Source: Xenococcus sp. MO_188.B8
GTDB lineage: Bacteria > Cyanobacteriota > Cyanobacteriia > Cyanobacteriales > Xenococcaceae
Direction: 5' to 3'
DNA length: 64,000 bases
NCBI GenBank assembly: GCA_030065615.1
Contig: JASJDR010000005.1
Coordinates: 1-64,000 of the forward strand
Shown: positions 8,946-17,027 of the stretch, one piece after another
Numbering within the stretch: position 1 is the first letter of the stretch
How the letters are laid out: each line of letters begins with the position of its first letter
Notes under the pieces: generated by a model
What the model was told of the DNA's origin: nothing
Seen by the model: the letters and a program-made list of their open reading frames with translations, nothing else
Databases searched by the model: none
Made by a program: the position numbers and the translations under genes

Positions 8946-9671
8946 TTAATGGCAGCCTTGATGCAATAGTTCAGAAATTTGGTGCGAGCAAAATTGAGTT
9001 AATTCTTTTGCTTGTAAGCTTCCTCGCCTTCCTTGATACTGTTGCCGTTCAGCTTCAGTAATCCAGATGGGACGACCAAACAAGATATTAACTCTACGAT
9101 AAACAATCACTGGATGCCAACCCCAGGAGTCAAAGAGCGGTTCAGACGGATCAAATAAACGGAAAAGCTTTAGAGGAGCCACCGAATGCCTTTTCTCGTC
9201 TATTGAGGCGATCGCAACTGGTAAAATTGCTAACTCCTGAACTGGTACCCGAAAGGCTAAATGGGCAAACCCCCGATGAAAAGGACTGAGCTGATTAGGT
9301 GGTTTAACTTGAACCATGGGCTGTGCTCCTTCGGGGAAAATTCCCACTGTTTGGGAAGACTGCAAAAAATTAGTTGACTGCCGAAAAAAGTTATTTTGTC
9401 GCTGGCTAGGAGCATCAAGGGGAAAAGCCCCCATGATCTCAATCATCTCCCTTACAACGGGAACTTGACTCATGAAACGATGGCAAACAAAGCGTACGGA
9501 ACGATTTATTACCGTCATCAACAGTGGTGCATCAAGAAAGCTGCGATGGTTGCTGACAACTAGGACTCTCTTAGTGGCCGGAACTCTTTCGAGGTAATGT
9601 ATGGATGGTTTAATTCCAAAGGCATTTAGTAAGCTATGGGACAAGTTCAAGGGACTGTCAAAGAACATCAT
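8946..9671 (-). CDS. Lysophospholipid/DGAT2-type acyltransferase
   Basis: A 241-aa acyltransferase of the LPLAT superfamily. The catalytic H-x4-D block is NHRSFLD (41-47, His42 and Asp47) and the second block is FPEGAQPM. Relatives move fatty acyl groups to glycerolipids, diacylglycerol, phytol or plastoquinol. The combination with an alpha/beta hydrolase directly downstream (13-bp gap) points to the phytyl ester synthase/diacylglycerol acyltransferase group known from plastids and from Synechocystis. A role in phytyl ester, triacylglycerol or acyl-plastoquinol synthesis is likely but inferred. It may be peripheral to membranes; there is no clear membrane span. Confidence 0.86.
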   Translation of the reverse strand: MMFFDSPLNLSHSLLNAFGIKPSIHYLERVPATKRVLVVSNHRSFLDAPLLMTVINRSVRFVCHRFMSQVPVVREMIEIMGAFPLDAPSQRQNNFFRQSTNFLQSSQTVGIFPEGAQPMVQVKPPNQLSPFHRGFAHLAFRVPVQELAILPVAIASIDEKRHSVAPLKLFRLFDPSEPLFDSWGWHPVIVYRRVNILFGRPIWITEAERQQYQGRRGSLQAKELTQFCSHQISELLHQGCH

Positions 9672-10069
9672 TATTCTATTGAGTTGGTTTCATCGGTTGT
9701 AGTTAAAGAGAAATTTCTGAGCGACTTAAATATAACTTAACATTAATTCACGAGTTGACATAAGAATCATAATCGAGATTAAATACTCTCAAGAGGAACT
9801 AGTTGCTTAAAACGATGTTTATCTCATTGAGAGCTAGGATGACAACTTGCTACTCAGATCAAAAGACTAGTGCCGCTGCGCGTAAGTCCCGTCCCATCTA
9901 CGTGGGATAATATCAAGCGAGATTAGATCAAAAGTCACTTGTCCTCGCTAATCCTCGAAGGAGAAGCAATGGAGAAAAGTCTTTTAGAGCAAAGAGTTCA
10001 AGCTTTTTGAACGAGTGCTGTATTTACGCCTACTTCTACTGAAGAGAAAAACCTATATCAGTAACTACC
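9672..10069 (+). other. Intergenic region upstream of dxr
   Basis: No clear gene in 398 bp between the divergent acyltransferase and dxr. A 13-codon frame starting at 9969 (MEKSLLEQRVQAF) has a good Shine-Dalgarno (AAGGAG) but no known relative; it may be a leader peptide or chance. A small hairpin (TCCCA-TCTACG-TGGGA) lies near 9892-9907. Promoters for both neighbours should be here. Confidence 0.4.
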
Positions 10070-11275
10070 ATGACCTTATCTACTAAACAAAAACCAATTA
10101 CTATCCTAGGATCAACTGGTTCGATTGGGACACAAACCTTAGATATTGTTACTCATCACCCCGATAAATTTCGCGTAGTAGGATTAGCAGCAGGGCGCAA
10201 TATCACCTTACTCGCCGAACAAATTCGTAAATTTCAACCCGAAATTGTTGCTACTTCCCATGAAGATAAATTACCAGAATTACAAAACGCGATCGCAGAT
10301 CTCCCTAATCCCCCTAAGATATTAGTAGGAGGTGCGGTCGGAGTTGCTGAAGTTGCACGCTACGGAGATGCCGAAACTGTCGTTACAGGTATTGTGGGTT
10401 GTGCAGGTTTATTACCCACCATTGCAGCCATTGAAGCAGGCAAAGATATTGCTTTAGCCAATAAAGAAACCCTTATTGCAGGAGGTCCAGTTATATTACC
10501 TTTAGTCGCCAAACATGGGGTCAAATTATTGCCCGCTGACTCAGAACATTCGGCAATTTTTCAATGTTTACAAGGTGTCCCAGAAGATGGCCTAAGAAGA
10601 ATTATTCTCACAGCGTCTGGCGGTGCTTTCCGCGATTTACCCGCTGAACAATTAGCCACAGTCACGGTACAAGATGCACTGAAACATCCTAACTGGTCGA
10701 TGGGACAAAAAATTACGATTGACTCTGCTACTTTAATGAATAAAGGTTTAGAAGTAATTGAAGCTCACTATCTCTTTGGTCTAGATTACGAAGCGATTGA
10801 TATTGTGATCCATCCCCAGAGTATTATTCATTCTCTGATTGAAGTGCAAGATACCTCGATGTTGGCTCAGTTGGGATGGCCAGATATGCGACTGCCTTTA
10901 CTTTATGCCCTTTCTTGGCCAGAAAGAATTTATACTGATTGGGAACCTTTAGATTTAGTCAAAGCGGGAAATCTGACTTTTCGGGAACCAGATCGAGCCA
11001 AATATCCCTGTATGGAACTGGCTTATGCCGCAGGAAAAGCAGGAGGATTAATGCCAGCAGTCTTAAATGCCGCTAATGAACAAGCTGTCGCCCTATTTTT
11101 AGCCGAAAAGATCGATTTTCTGGGTATTCCCCGAATTATAGCCCAAGTTTGCGATCGCTTTTCTCAGGAAAATAATCTCAATCCTAGCCTAGAAGATATC
11201 CTTGAATGCGATCGCTGGGCGAGAGAAGCTGTATTAGAAACAGAAAAAAAATTATCATATTCGATTGTTCCGTAG
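10070..11275 (+). CDS. dxr: 1-deoxy-D-xylulose 5-phosphate reductoisomerase
   Basis: A 401-aa enzyme of the MEP isoprenoid pathway that converts DXP to 2-C-methyl-D-erythritol 4-phosphate with NADPH. The NADPH loop is [16 protein letters not shown] (residues 8-23); [10 protein letters not shown] and [15 protein letters not shown] carry the metal and substrate residues, and ASGGAFRD and [15 protein letters not shown] follow. Length is normal. In cyanobacteria this supplies precursors for carotenoids, phytol and quinones. It is followed 62 bp later by chlM on the same strand. Confidence 0.97.
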   Translation: MTLSTKQKPITILGSTGSIGTQTLDIVTHHPDKFRVVGLAAGRNITLLAEQIRKFQPEIVATSHEDKLPELQNAIADLPNPPKILVGGAVGVAEVARYGDAETVVTGIVGCAGLLPTIAAIEAGKDIALANKETLIAGGPVILPLVAKHGVKLLPADSEHSAIFQCLQGVPEDGLRRIILTASGGAFRDLPAEQLATVTVQDALKHPNWSMGQKITIDSATLMNKGLEVIEAHYLFGLDYEAIDIVIHPQSIIHSLIEVQDTSMLAQLGWPDMRLPLLYALSWPERIYTDWEPLDLVKAGNLTFREPDRAKYPCMELAYAAGKAGGLMPAVLNAANEQAVALFLAEKIDFLGIPRIIAQVCDRFSQENNLNPSLEDILECDRWAREAVLETEKKLSYSIVP

Positions 11276-11337
11276 CCTTTAACAGATAGGTTACAAGATA
11301 AAATACTGGCGTGCAATTTAACAAAATTAGAAATATT

Positions 11338-12027
11338 ATGACCAATGTAAACGATAAAGCCATTGTTAAAGATTATTTTAATGCTGTTGGTTTTGATCGC
11401 TGGCGAAGAATCTATGGCGAAACCGAAGAAGTAAATAAAGTACAAAAAGATATTCGTCTTGGTCATCAACAAACTATTGATACGGTGATGGCATGGTTAC
11501 AAGCCGATGGCAATTTGGCCCAAATCTCGATCTGTGATGCAGGCTGTGGTGTCGGTAGTCTCAGTATTCCTCTAGCAAAAGCTGGCGCGCAAGTCTCTGC
11601 TAGTGACATCTCAGAAAAGATGGTTGCAGAAGCAGCAAAACAAGCAAAATTGGTCTTAAGAAATACTGATAATGTATCTTTTGCTGTCCAAGATCTCGAA
11701 TCTCTAAGCGGTAAATACCACACTGTTATTTGCCTCGATGTGCTGATTCACTACCCAGCAGAAGAGGCTGCCAAGATGATTTCTCACTTAGCATCCTTAG
11801 CAGATTCTCGACTAATTTTGAGTTTTGCACCCAAAACTTGGTTTCTAGTCATCCTCAAAAAAATTGGTGAATTTTTTCCTGGGCCATCCAAAACCACTCG
11901 CGCTTATCAACATAAGGAAGCAGAAATCATCAGAATTCTCCTTGATAATGGATTTCATATTGAACGCAAGGGAACAACTAGTACTAGCTTTTATTTTTCC
12001 GATATCTTAGAAGCAGTAAGAGATTAA
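11338..12027 (+). CDS. chlM: Magnesium-protoporphyrin IX methyltransferase
   Basis: A 229-aa SAM-dependent methyltransferase that methylates the C13 propionate of Mg-protoporphyrin IX, an early chlorophyll step. The SAM motif I is CDAGCGVGSLSIPLA, followed by VSASDISEKMVAEA. The N-terminal VKDYFNAVGFDRWRRIYGE is typical of cyanobacterial ChlM. I chose ATG 11338; an upstream GTG (11311) would add nine residues unlike the family. It follows dxr closely on the same strand. Confidence 0.95.
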   Translation: MTNVNDKAIVKDYFNAVGFDRWRRIYGETEEVNKVQKDIRLGHQQTIDTVMAWLQADGNLAQISICDAGCGVGSLSIPLAKAGAQVSASDISEKMVAEAAKQAKLVLRNTDNVSFAVQDLESLSGKYHTVICLDVLIHYPAEEAAKMISHLASLADSRLILSFAPKTWFLVILKKIGEFFPGPSKTTRAYQHKEAEIIRILLDNGFHIERKGTTSTSFYFSDILEAVRD

Positions 12028-12131
12028 TATTTCTACCTTAAATAATTCTCAACTGAGTATTTAATACTTACTCAAGACGTTCCTCAATAGATTTGTTAAT
12101 TTGGTTGTGCGAATTATCTTAATGCAAATCA

Positions 12132-12350
12132 ATGGAAATTCTACATTTACACTTAATTGATGGAACTATCATCTTCAGTTATAACAATTTCATACATGAA
12201 ATCACTTTACTAGCTCAAACCATAGAAGATCCAGATGTTCTAGGTCAAATGGAAGATGCTTGGTATAATTTCATCGATTCTGGCCAAGTCTGGGCTTTAT
12301 TAATCGGAGTATTTGTTGGTTATTCTTTTAAAGGATTAACTAGTTACTAG
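12132..12350 (+). CDS. Small conserved-looking protein with C-terminal membrane helix
   Basis: A 72-aa frame with an acidic soluble part (LHLHLIDGTIIFSYNNFIHE) and a C-terminal hydrophobic helix (WALLIGVFVGYSFKGLTSY). It looks like a tail-anchored thylakoid or plasma-membrane protein. I do not recognise a named family. The composition is protein-like, not random, and the frame fills the gap between chlM and the convergent mnmE. Weak ribosome-binding site. Confidence 0.65.
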   Translation: MEILHLHLIDGTIIFSYNNFIHEITLLAQTIEDPDVLGQMEDAWYNFIDSGQVWALLIGVFVGYSFKGLTSY

Positions 12351-12434
12351 TCCTTCTAGGTAAAAGTTGACAGAGAGACAGGAAGAATTTTTTGAGCAAC
12401 TTGTCGTAAAAATAAACACATTTTTGCTGAGATT

Positions 12435-13811
12435 TTATTTTCCAATACAAAAACGACTAAATATACGGTCTAAAACTGATTCGGTAACTTCTTCTCCTGT
12501 CACTTCTCCTAAGGCTTGAACAGCTCCTCTAAGATCAATTGTCCAGAAATCTAAAGGTAAATTATGATTGATCGTTTCTTGAACCTGGGTCAAAGAAATT
12601 TTTGCTCTAGTTAGGGTTGCTGCTTGACGTTGATTAATGGCAATATCTAAATTTGCAGAGGTCACTTTGCCTGTTTTGACAAAATTCAAAATAGCAGTTT
12701 CTAGCTGATCTATTCCTTGATTAATCGCTGCTGCCGTCATGACTTTCTGAGCTATTGCTGAGGGGTATTCTATGGTCTCAGCCACAGCGAGATCGGTTTT
12801 ATTGATAATGAGAATTAGAGGACGATGTTTAACTTGAGCATAAATAATCCCATCTTCTTCTGTCCAACCAGCTTGCGCATCAATGGTAAATAATACTAAA
12901 TCTGCTGATTCGGCAGCTTTGCGCGATCGCTCTACGCCAATTTTTTCTACTTTATCGGCAGTGTCGCGAATTCCCGCAGTATCTAATACTTGAATGGGAA
13001 TACCCTCTACAACTAAAGTCGATTCAATCACATCCCGAGTAGTCCCTGGTAAATCTGTCACGATCGCGCGATCGCTTCTACTCCAAGCATTGAGTAAACT
13101 GGATTTTCCCACGTTAGGACGACCGACAATTGCTACTTTTAAACCAGTCCTGAGTAATTCTCCGCGCTCTGCTGTGGCAATAATTTGAGTTACCTGCTCT
13201 AATACCTCTTTAAGCTGCAGACGTATCAGATTAGTACCTAGAGGTGGTAAATCATCTTCAAAATCGATTCTCGCTTCTACTTCCGCCAAAATATCTAAAC
13301 AAGTAGAGCGTAATTCTCGAATTGGTTGCGCCAGTTTGCCCTGTAATCCCGCTAAAGCTACTTGAGAGGCGGTAGTTGATTGAGCCGAAACCAATTCAGC
13401 AACGCTTTCTGCTTGGGTAAGATCGATTCTACCATTAAGAAAGGCTCTTAAGGTGAATTCCCCTGGTTGAGCGAGCCTTGCCCCTTGTTGAATACATAGT
13501 TGTAAAACTTCTTGTACAGGAATAATTCCCCCGTGACAATGAAACTCCACGATATCTTCTTTGGTATAAGAACGAGGTGCCAACATCAATAACAGCAAAG
13601 CCTCGTCCACAGTTTTTCCTGTTTGAGGATCGCGGATATAACCGTAAAGAATACGATGACTGTCCCAGGTTTGCTTTCCTGGCGCAGAAAATAATTGTTT
13701 CGCGATCGCGATCGCCTTAACTCCTGACAAGCGCACAACACCAATACTGCCCTGTTGCGCCACAATAGCAGTAGCGATCGCGACTATAGTTTCTCCTTGA
13801 GTTGTTGACAT
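12435..13811 (-). CDS. mnmE: tRNA modification GTPase MnmE
   Basis: A 458-aa protein. The N-terminal folate-binding domain contains [16 protein letters not shown]. The G domain has [14 protein letters not shown] (P-loop), [15 protein letters not shown] and NKTD. The C-terminus FCIGK carries the catalytic Cys of the C-[I/L]-G-K motif. With MnmG it installs the aminomethyl or carboxymethylaminomethyl group on U34 of tRNAs. All key residues are present. The upstream gap holds a 66-bp palindromic repeat. Confidence 0.96.
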   Translation of the reverse strand: MSTTQGETIVAIATAIVAQQGSIGVVRLSGVKAIAIAKQLFSAPGKQTWDSHRILYGYIRDPQTGKTVDEALLLLMLAPRSYTKEDIVEFHCHGGIIPVQEVLQLCIQQGARLAQPGEFTLRAFLNGRIDLTQAESVAELVSAQSTTASQVALAGLQGKLAQPIRELRSTCLDILAEVEARIDFEDDLPPLGTNLIRLQLKEVLEQVTQIIATAERGELLRTGLKVAIVGRPNVGKSSLLNAWSRSDRAIVTDLPGTTRDVIESTLVVEGIPIQVLDTAGIRDTADKVEKIGVERSRKAAESADLVLFTIDAQAGWTEEDGIIYAQVKHRPLILIINKTDLAVAETIEYPSAIAQKVMTAAAINQGIDQLETAILNFVKTGKVTSANLDIAINQRQAATLTRAKISLTQVQETINHNLPLDFWTIDLRGAVQALGEVTGEEVTESVLDRIFSRFCIGK

Positions 13812-13862
13812 TAAGACATGGGGGTATAAGGGCTAGGGGTTGGGGGATAAGTCAAAAGTCAA

Positions 13863-13928
13863 ACTCGCGCGTTCCTTAGCTGCTTACGAAGCCCAGAACA
13901 CGGAGCTGGGTGAACAGCAGGGTCGCTC
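13863..13928. repeat. Dispersed element with constant arms and variable hairpin (copy 1)
   Basis: Starts ACTCGCGCGTTCCTTA and ends CAGGGTCGCTC, the same arms as the 43-bp copy at 43609-43651. The interior differs but again folds: CTGCT...AGCAG outside CCCAG...CTGGG. It is inserted in a simple repeat (GTCAAAAGTCAAA on the left, GTCAAAAGTCAAAAG on the right), between msrA and mnmE. Confidence 0.75.
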
Positions 13929-14000
13929 GTCAAAAGTCAAAAGTGAACAATCACTCATTACTTATTACTTATTACTTACTCCCCAGTCCCCAATCACTAA

Positions 14001-14648
14001 TCACTTTTCAGGAGAGTAGCAAACGCCGACACCACCTAAACCGCAATAGCCATTAGGATTTTTGCCTAAATATTGTTGGTGATAGTCTTCAGCATAGTAG
14101 AATTCTGGTGCGTCTAAAATTTCTGTCGAAATTTCTGGGTAACCAGCATTGCTAAGTTCTGTTTGATAAGCCGCTTTTGATGCGATCGCTTGTTGCTTTT
14201 GGGTTTCAGAATAAGTATAGATTCCAGAACGATACTGGGTTCCTGTATCATTACCCTGACGCATTCCCTGGGTGGGATTGTGACTTTCCCAGAAAACTTT
14301 TAACAAATCCTGATAGCTAATCTTTTCAGGATCATAAACGACCAACACTACTTCATTATGACCAGTCATTCCTGTACATACTTCTCTGTAAGTCGGATTA
14401 GGAGTTGACCCTGCCGCATAACCTACCGCAGTAGTATAAACCCCTTCTTGTTGCCAGAATTTTCTTTCTGCACCCCAGAAACAACCTAAACCAAAAATTG
14501 CCATTTCCATTCCCACGGGAAAAGGACCTTTGAGAGGATTACCATTAATAAAATGTTTTTCTGGAACTTTCATCTCCTGATCTCTTCCAGGAAGAGCTTG
14601 TTCAGGAGTAGGGATAGTTAATTTTTTACCTAAGCCGAATATTGCCAT
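14001..14648 (-). CDS. msrA: Peptide-methionine (S)-S-oxide reductase MsrA
   Basis: A 215-aa enzyme that reduces Met-S-sulfoxide in proteins and free methionine. The catalytic motif [11 protein letters not shown] is at about residues 55-65, and the family blocks [23 protein letters not shown] and [13 protein letters not shown] follow. The roughly 50-residue N-terminal extension before GCFWG is common in cyanobacterial MsrA. The C-terminal Cys residues could resolve the disulfide. It lies upstream of mnmE on the same strand, separated by 190 bp containing a repeat. Confidence 0.96.
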   Translation of the reverse strand: MAIFGLGKKLTIPTPEQALPGRDQEMKVPEKHFINGNPLKGPFPVGMEMAIFGLGCFWGAERKFWQQEGVYTTAVGYAAGSTPNPTYREVCTGMTGHNEVVLVVYDPEKISYQDLLKVFWESHNPTQGMRQGNDTGTQYRSGIYTYSETQKQQAIASKAAYQTELSNAGYPEISTEILDAPEFYYAEDYHQQYLGKNPNGYCGLGGVGVCYSPEK

Positions 14649-14843
14649 GATTTATGTTAAGTTTTGTTTTCTATATTTTAATGTAACGTAATAAATAAAA
14701 ATTAAACTTCTTGCATAAGTCAGCAAAACCTTGGTTGAGCCCAGCTGAGAAGGAAAAAAATCAATTTTAATTTTTTATTGTTGTCAAGCTGAAAATTATA
14801 GTTAAAATATAGGTTTCGAGATAACTTTGCCCTATTAATTGTA

Positions 14844-15380
14844 ATGCCAGCTAAGGTAATTGAAATTCTTTCGTCGGAAGAAATCCGCCGTACTTTGACT
14901 CGTCTTGCATCTGAGATCATTGAAAAATCTGGCGATCTGTCACAAGTAATCTTACTCGGTATTCATACTAGAGGAGTTCCCATCGCCTATCAACTTGCAG
15001 AACAGATCAAACTCTTAGAAAATTTCCAAGTCCCAGTAGGTGCGATCGATGTTACCTTCTATCGTGACGATCTCGATCGCGTTTCGACCCGTACTCCAGC
15101 GAAAACCAAAATTCCCTTAGATTTAACCGGAAAAAATGTTATCTTAATCGATGATGTTATTTATAAAGGTCGTACCATCCGCGCCGCCTTCAATGCCATC
15201 CTCGAATATGGTAGACCAGAAACTATTCGGTTATTGGTATTAGTTGATCGCGGACATCGTGAATTACCGATTCATCCTGATTTTACCGGCAAGAATTTAC
15301 CAACAGCTAAAGAAGAAAAAGTTAAGGTCTATGTTCAAAATATAGATCAAAAGGATTCAGTAGAGTTAATCCGTCCCTAA
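14844..15380 (+). CDS. pyrR: PyrR: pyrimidine regulator / uracil phosphoribosyltransferase
   Basis: A 178-aa PRTase-fold protein. The PRPP loop is [17 protein letters not shown], and [15 protein letters not shown] and [15 protein letters not shown] are PyrR signatures. In Gram-positives PyrR binds pyr mRNA and attenuates the operon; in cyanobacteria it usually stands alone, so the phosphoribosyltransferase activity (uracil + PRPP to UMP) may be its main role. I see no pyr gene or PyrR-type attenuator next to it. Confidence 0.93.
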   Translation: MPAKVIEILSSEEIRRTLTRLASEIIEKSGDLSQVILLGIHTRGVPIAYQLAEQIKLLENFQVPVGAIDVTFYRDDLDRVSTRTPAKTKIPLDLTGKNVILIDDVIYKGRTIRAAFNAILEYGRPETIRLLVLVDRGHRELPIHPDFTGKNLPTAKEEKVKVYVQNIDQKDSVELIRP

Positions 15381-15511
15381 GCCAGATAATAGTAGTCTGT
15401 CAAGATTCGCGCGCACCAAGAGAGAGGGAGATTTTTACGGTAACAATTTTCAAGCTTTTGTTGAAGAACCAAATTACTTAGGTGATTTCTGGTAAAGAAT
15501 ATACCATTGAC

Positions 15512-15539
15512 GTAGGGGCGCATCGCGATGCGCCCCTAC
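15512..15539. repeat. Perfect 28-bp palindrome, GTAGGGG...CCCCTAC family
   Basis: A perfect palindrome with half-site GTAGGGGCGCATCG. It sits inside a possible MITE-like segment of about 120 bp: TTAGGTGATTT near 15478 and its inverse AAATCACCTTA near 15585-15596 may be terminal repeats. A relative with the same outer arms and a different core is at 52773-52801. Confidence 0.75.
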
Positions 15540-15602
15540 AGGTGTCTGATAAATCTGATCAAAACTTGGTAAAAATATTTCGATAAATCACCTTAGCTCC
15601 TG

Positions 15603-15833
15603 GTGTACACATTACAGAAGAATGCTGATCGGTTTAAAGTTTCCATGGAAGAGGAAGAAAAACTTGCTGCATCTGGTCATGCCAAAGAAACTATCGGCTA
15701 CTTAGCTATTTCCCAAGTTTTCATCGACGCTTTTTTATTGAATTTGAATTTATGCGATCGCACTTTGTTAAACAAGAATCAAAATTACTATAATATAATC
15801 GCTTTTTTTCTGAATCATGGCGATCGCAGCTAA
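15603..15833 (+). pseudogene. Remnant of a larger protein (C-terminal fragment)
   Basis: A 76-codon frame. The first half (ADRFKVSMEEEEKLAASGHA, then KETIGYLAIS) resembles a segment often found at the C-terminus of large secreted cyanobacterial proteins with LamG, H-type-lectin or Calx-beta domains, of the form RFKVFMEEEQS...H..ETVGY. The second half is not protein-like and has no such match. It lacks a good start site and abuts a MITE-like element. I read it as a degraded fragment rather than a gene; the parent family is from memory. Confidence 0.4.
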
Positions 15834-15856
15834 CCATAATCTCATATAAAATAAAA

Positions 15857-15912
15857 AAAGGAAGCTTCTCTACAAATCAAAATCAGAGACTTCCTTTAAC
15901 TTTTTAAAAACT
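15857..15912. terminator. Imperfect hairpin followed by T-rich stretch
   Basis: AAAGGAA at 15857-15863 pairs with TTCCTTT at 15891-15897, with inner CTC/GAG pairing, then AACTTTTTAAAAA. It lies just upstream of the coiled-coil gene. It could terminate transcription from the left; its A-run on the other side would suit the opposite direction too. Confidence 0.4.
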
Positions 15913-15931
15913 TACTTGGAGTATAACATTG

Positions 15932-16237
15932 ATGACTAATGGGCAAAATAATGGCGATCGCTTAGATAGAATTGAAGCAATAGTAGAATCAAATTCTCGT
16001 GCGATTCAAGCCATGATGGAACAACAAGCTACAGATCGGCTCAAACATGAAGAAAGAATGGCGCGTTTAGAAGAAAATTTAGTTGAAACCAGGCAACTAA
16101 TGGCAAGAGTTGTAGAAACTCAAAGTGGTTTAACCAGAATCTTGATTAACCATGATGAAGATCGTCCCACAATTTTAAGAAGATTAATGGCTATAGAAAA
16201 TAAAGTAGATCGAATTTTGGAGCGAGGAGAAGAATAA
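15932..16237 (+). CDS. Small coiled-coil protein
   Basis: About 101 aa with heptad-like spacing over most of its length (LDRIEAIVESNSRAIQAMME and HEERMARLEENLVETRQLMA). Similar small proteins, starting with DRLDRIE and carrying two or three amphipathic helices, are common in cyanobacteria; I know no function. ATG 15932 is preferred to the adjacent TTG. Its last codons (ILERGEE-stop) lie within the 76-bp sequence that is duplicated after hicA. Confidence 0.72.
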   Translation: MTNGQNNGDRLDRIEAIVESNSRAIQAMMEQQATDRLKHEERMARLEENLVETRQLMARVVETQSGLTRILINHDEDRPTILRRLMAIENKVDRILERGEE

Positions 16238-16284
16238 ATTTAGATATTGGGATCGCATTTTCCCAAAACTCAGGGAAAGCGATC
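16209..16284. repeat. Left copy of 76-bp direct repeat bracketing hicBA
   Basis: Matches 16802-16877 at 73 of 76 positions. It covers the last eight codons and stop of the coiled-coil gene and part of the following gap. The HIP1 octamer is intact in the right copy (GCGATCGC) and altered in this one (GGGATCGC). Confidence 0.9.
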
Positions 16285-16387
16285 GCGTAGCGCCTCGCTT
16301 TTTGGTTGAGATGTGAGTGATCGCACATTTCCTACTGTAATTTAAAGATAAGATAGAGTATCAAATTACAACTGAGTTTTTGTGTCT

Positions 16388-16591
16388 ATGAAAATTAAGG
16401 CGATCGTACATCAAGCAGAAGAAGGAGGCTATTGGGCAGAAGTTCCAGCTTTACCAGGATGTATTACTGAAGGCGATACTTTGGAAGAGTTGGAAAACAA
16501 TCTCAAAGATGCAATTGAAGGATGGCTTGAGGTGGCTAACGATAATCATACAGCAGAAAGCGATTCTCAAATACTAGAGGTTGCAGTGTGA
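16388..16591 (+). CDS. hicB: HicB-family antitoxin
   Basis: A 67-aa protein of the HicB partial-RNase-H-fold type. The core is AEEGGYWAEVPALPGCITEG followed by TLEELENNLKDAIEGWLEV. HicB binds and neutralises HicA. This short form has no obvious C-terminal DNA-binding domain. I use ATG 16388; a GTG two codons upstream is in frame. It comes before hicA, the reverse of the Escherichia coli order, and overlaps it by 4 bases, so the two are translationally coupled. Confidence 0.92.
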   Translation: MKIKAIVHQAEEGGYWAEVPALPGCITEGDTLEELENNLKDAIEGWLEVANDNHTAESDSQILEVAV

Positions 16592-16794
16592 AGTCAGTTT
16601 CAGGCAAAAAGCTTGGCAAGATAGTCGAGAAAAAAGGCTGGATTTTGAGAAAAGTCACAGGTAGTCATCATATTTATGCAAAACCTGGAGTAGATAAAAT
16701 TTTGTCTATTCCTGTACATAAGAACAAGGATTTAAAGATAGGTACATTAAAAGCCTTGATGAAAATTGCCGAATTAACGCAAGAAGAGCTTTAA
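16588..16794 (+). CDS. hicA: HicA-family mRNA interferase toxin
   Basis: A 68-aa double-stranded-RNA-binding-like protein. The catalytic His is in TGSHHIYAKPG (residues 24-34). The start MKSVSGKKLGKIVEKKGWIL and the end IGTLKALMKIAELTQEEL are typical. HicA cleaves mRNA and stops growth when free of HicB. The start is GTG 16588, overlapping the hicB stop in GTGTGA-like context. The 76-bp repeat begins seven bases after its stop. Confidence 0.92.
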   Translation: MKSVSGKKLGKIVEKKGWILRKVTGSHHIYAKPGVDKILSIPVHKNKDLKIGTLKALMKIAELTQEEL

Positions 16795-16801
16795 AACTTA
16801 C

Positions 16802-16877
16802 ATCGAATTTTGGAGCGAGGAGAAGAATAAATTTAGATATTGCGATCGCACTTTCCCAAAACTCAAGGAAAGCGATC
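16802..16877. repeat. Right copy of 76-bp direct repeat bracketing hicBA
   Basis: A 73/76 match to 16209-16284. It contains a silent copy of the end of the coiled-coil gene (codons for ILERGEE and stop) with no gene in front of it, so this copy is a duplicated 3' end. Confidence 0.9.
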
Positions 16878-16905
16878 AGGCGAAGCCTGGCACTTCGTGA
16901 TCGCT
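16871..16905. terminator. REP-like palindrome, possible terminator between convergent genes
   Basis: AGCGATCA...TGATCGCT forms the outer stem and CGAAG...CTTCG the inner stem. It stands between hicA (+) and the GGDEF-EAL gene (-). It may act as a bidirectional transcription stop or be another REP-like unit. Confidence 0.5.
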
Positions 16906-17027
16906 TCTTAACATCATTTTTTAAGATTTAACTCATAATCTGTAGATTCAAGAACGCTGATAAACGAATAGCTCAAGAAACTGTCTACATTCTGTATCTA
17001 CAGCCTATTTCTTCCCTATACTGGCAC

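Noticed and set aside
9969-10010. 13-codon leader peptide before dxr
   Set aside because: Good ribosome-binding site but no attenuator hairpins or codon bias; may be chance.
11311-11337. GTG start for chlM
   Set aside because: Would add nine residues unlike ChlM; ATG 11338 fits the family start.
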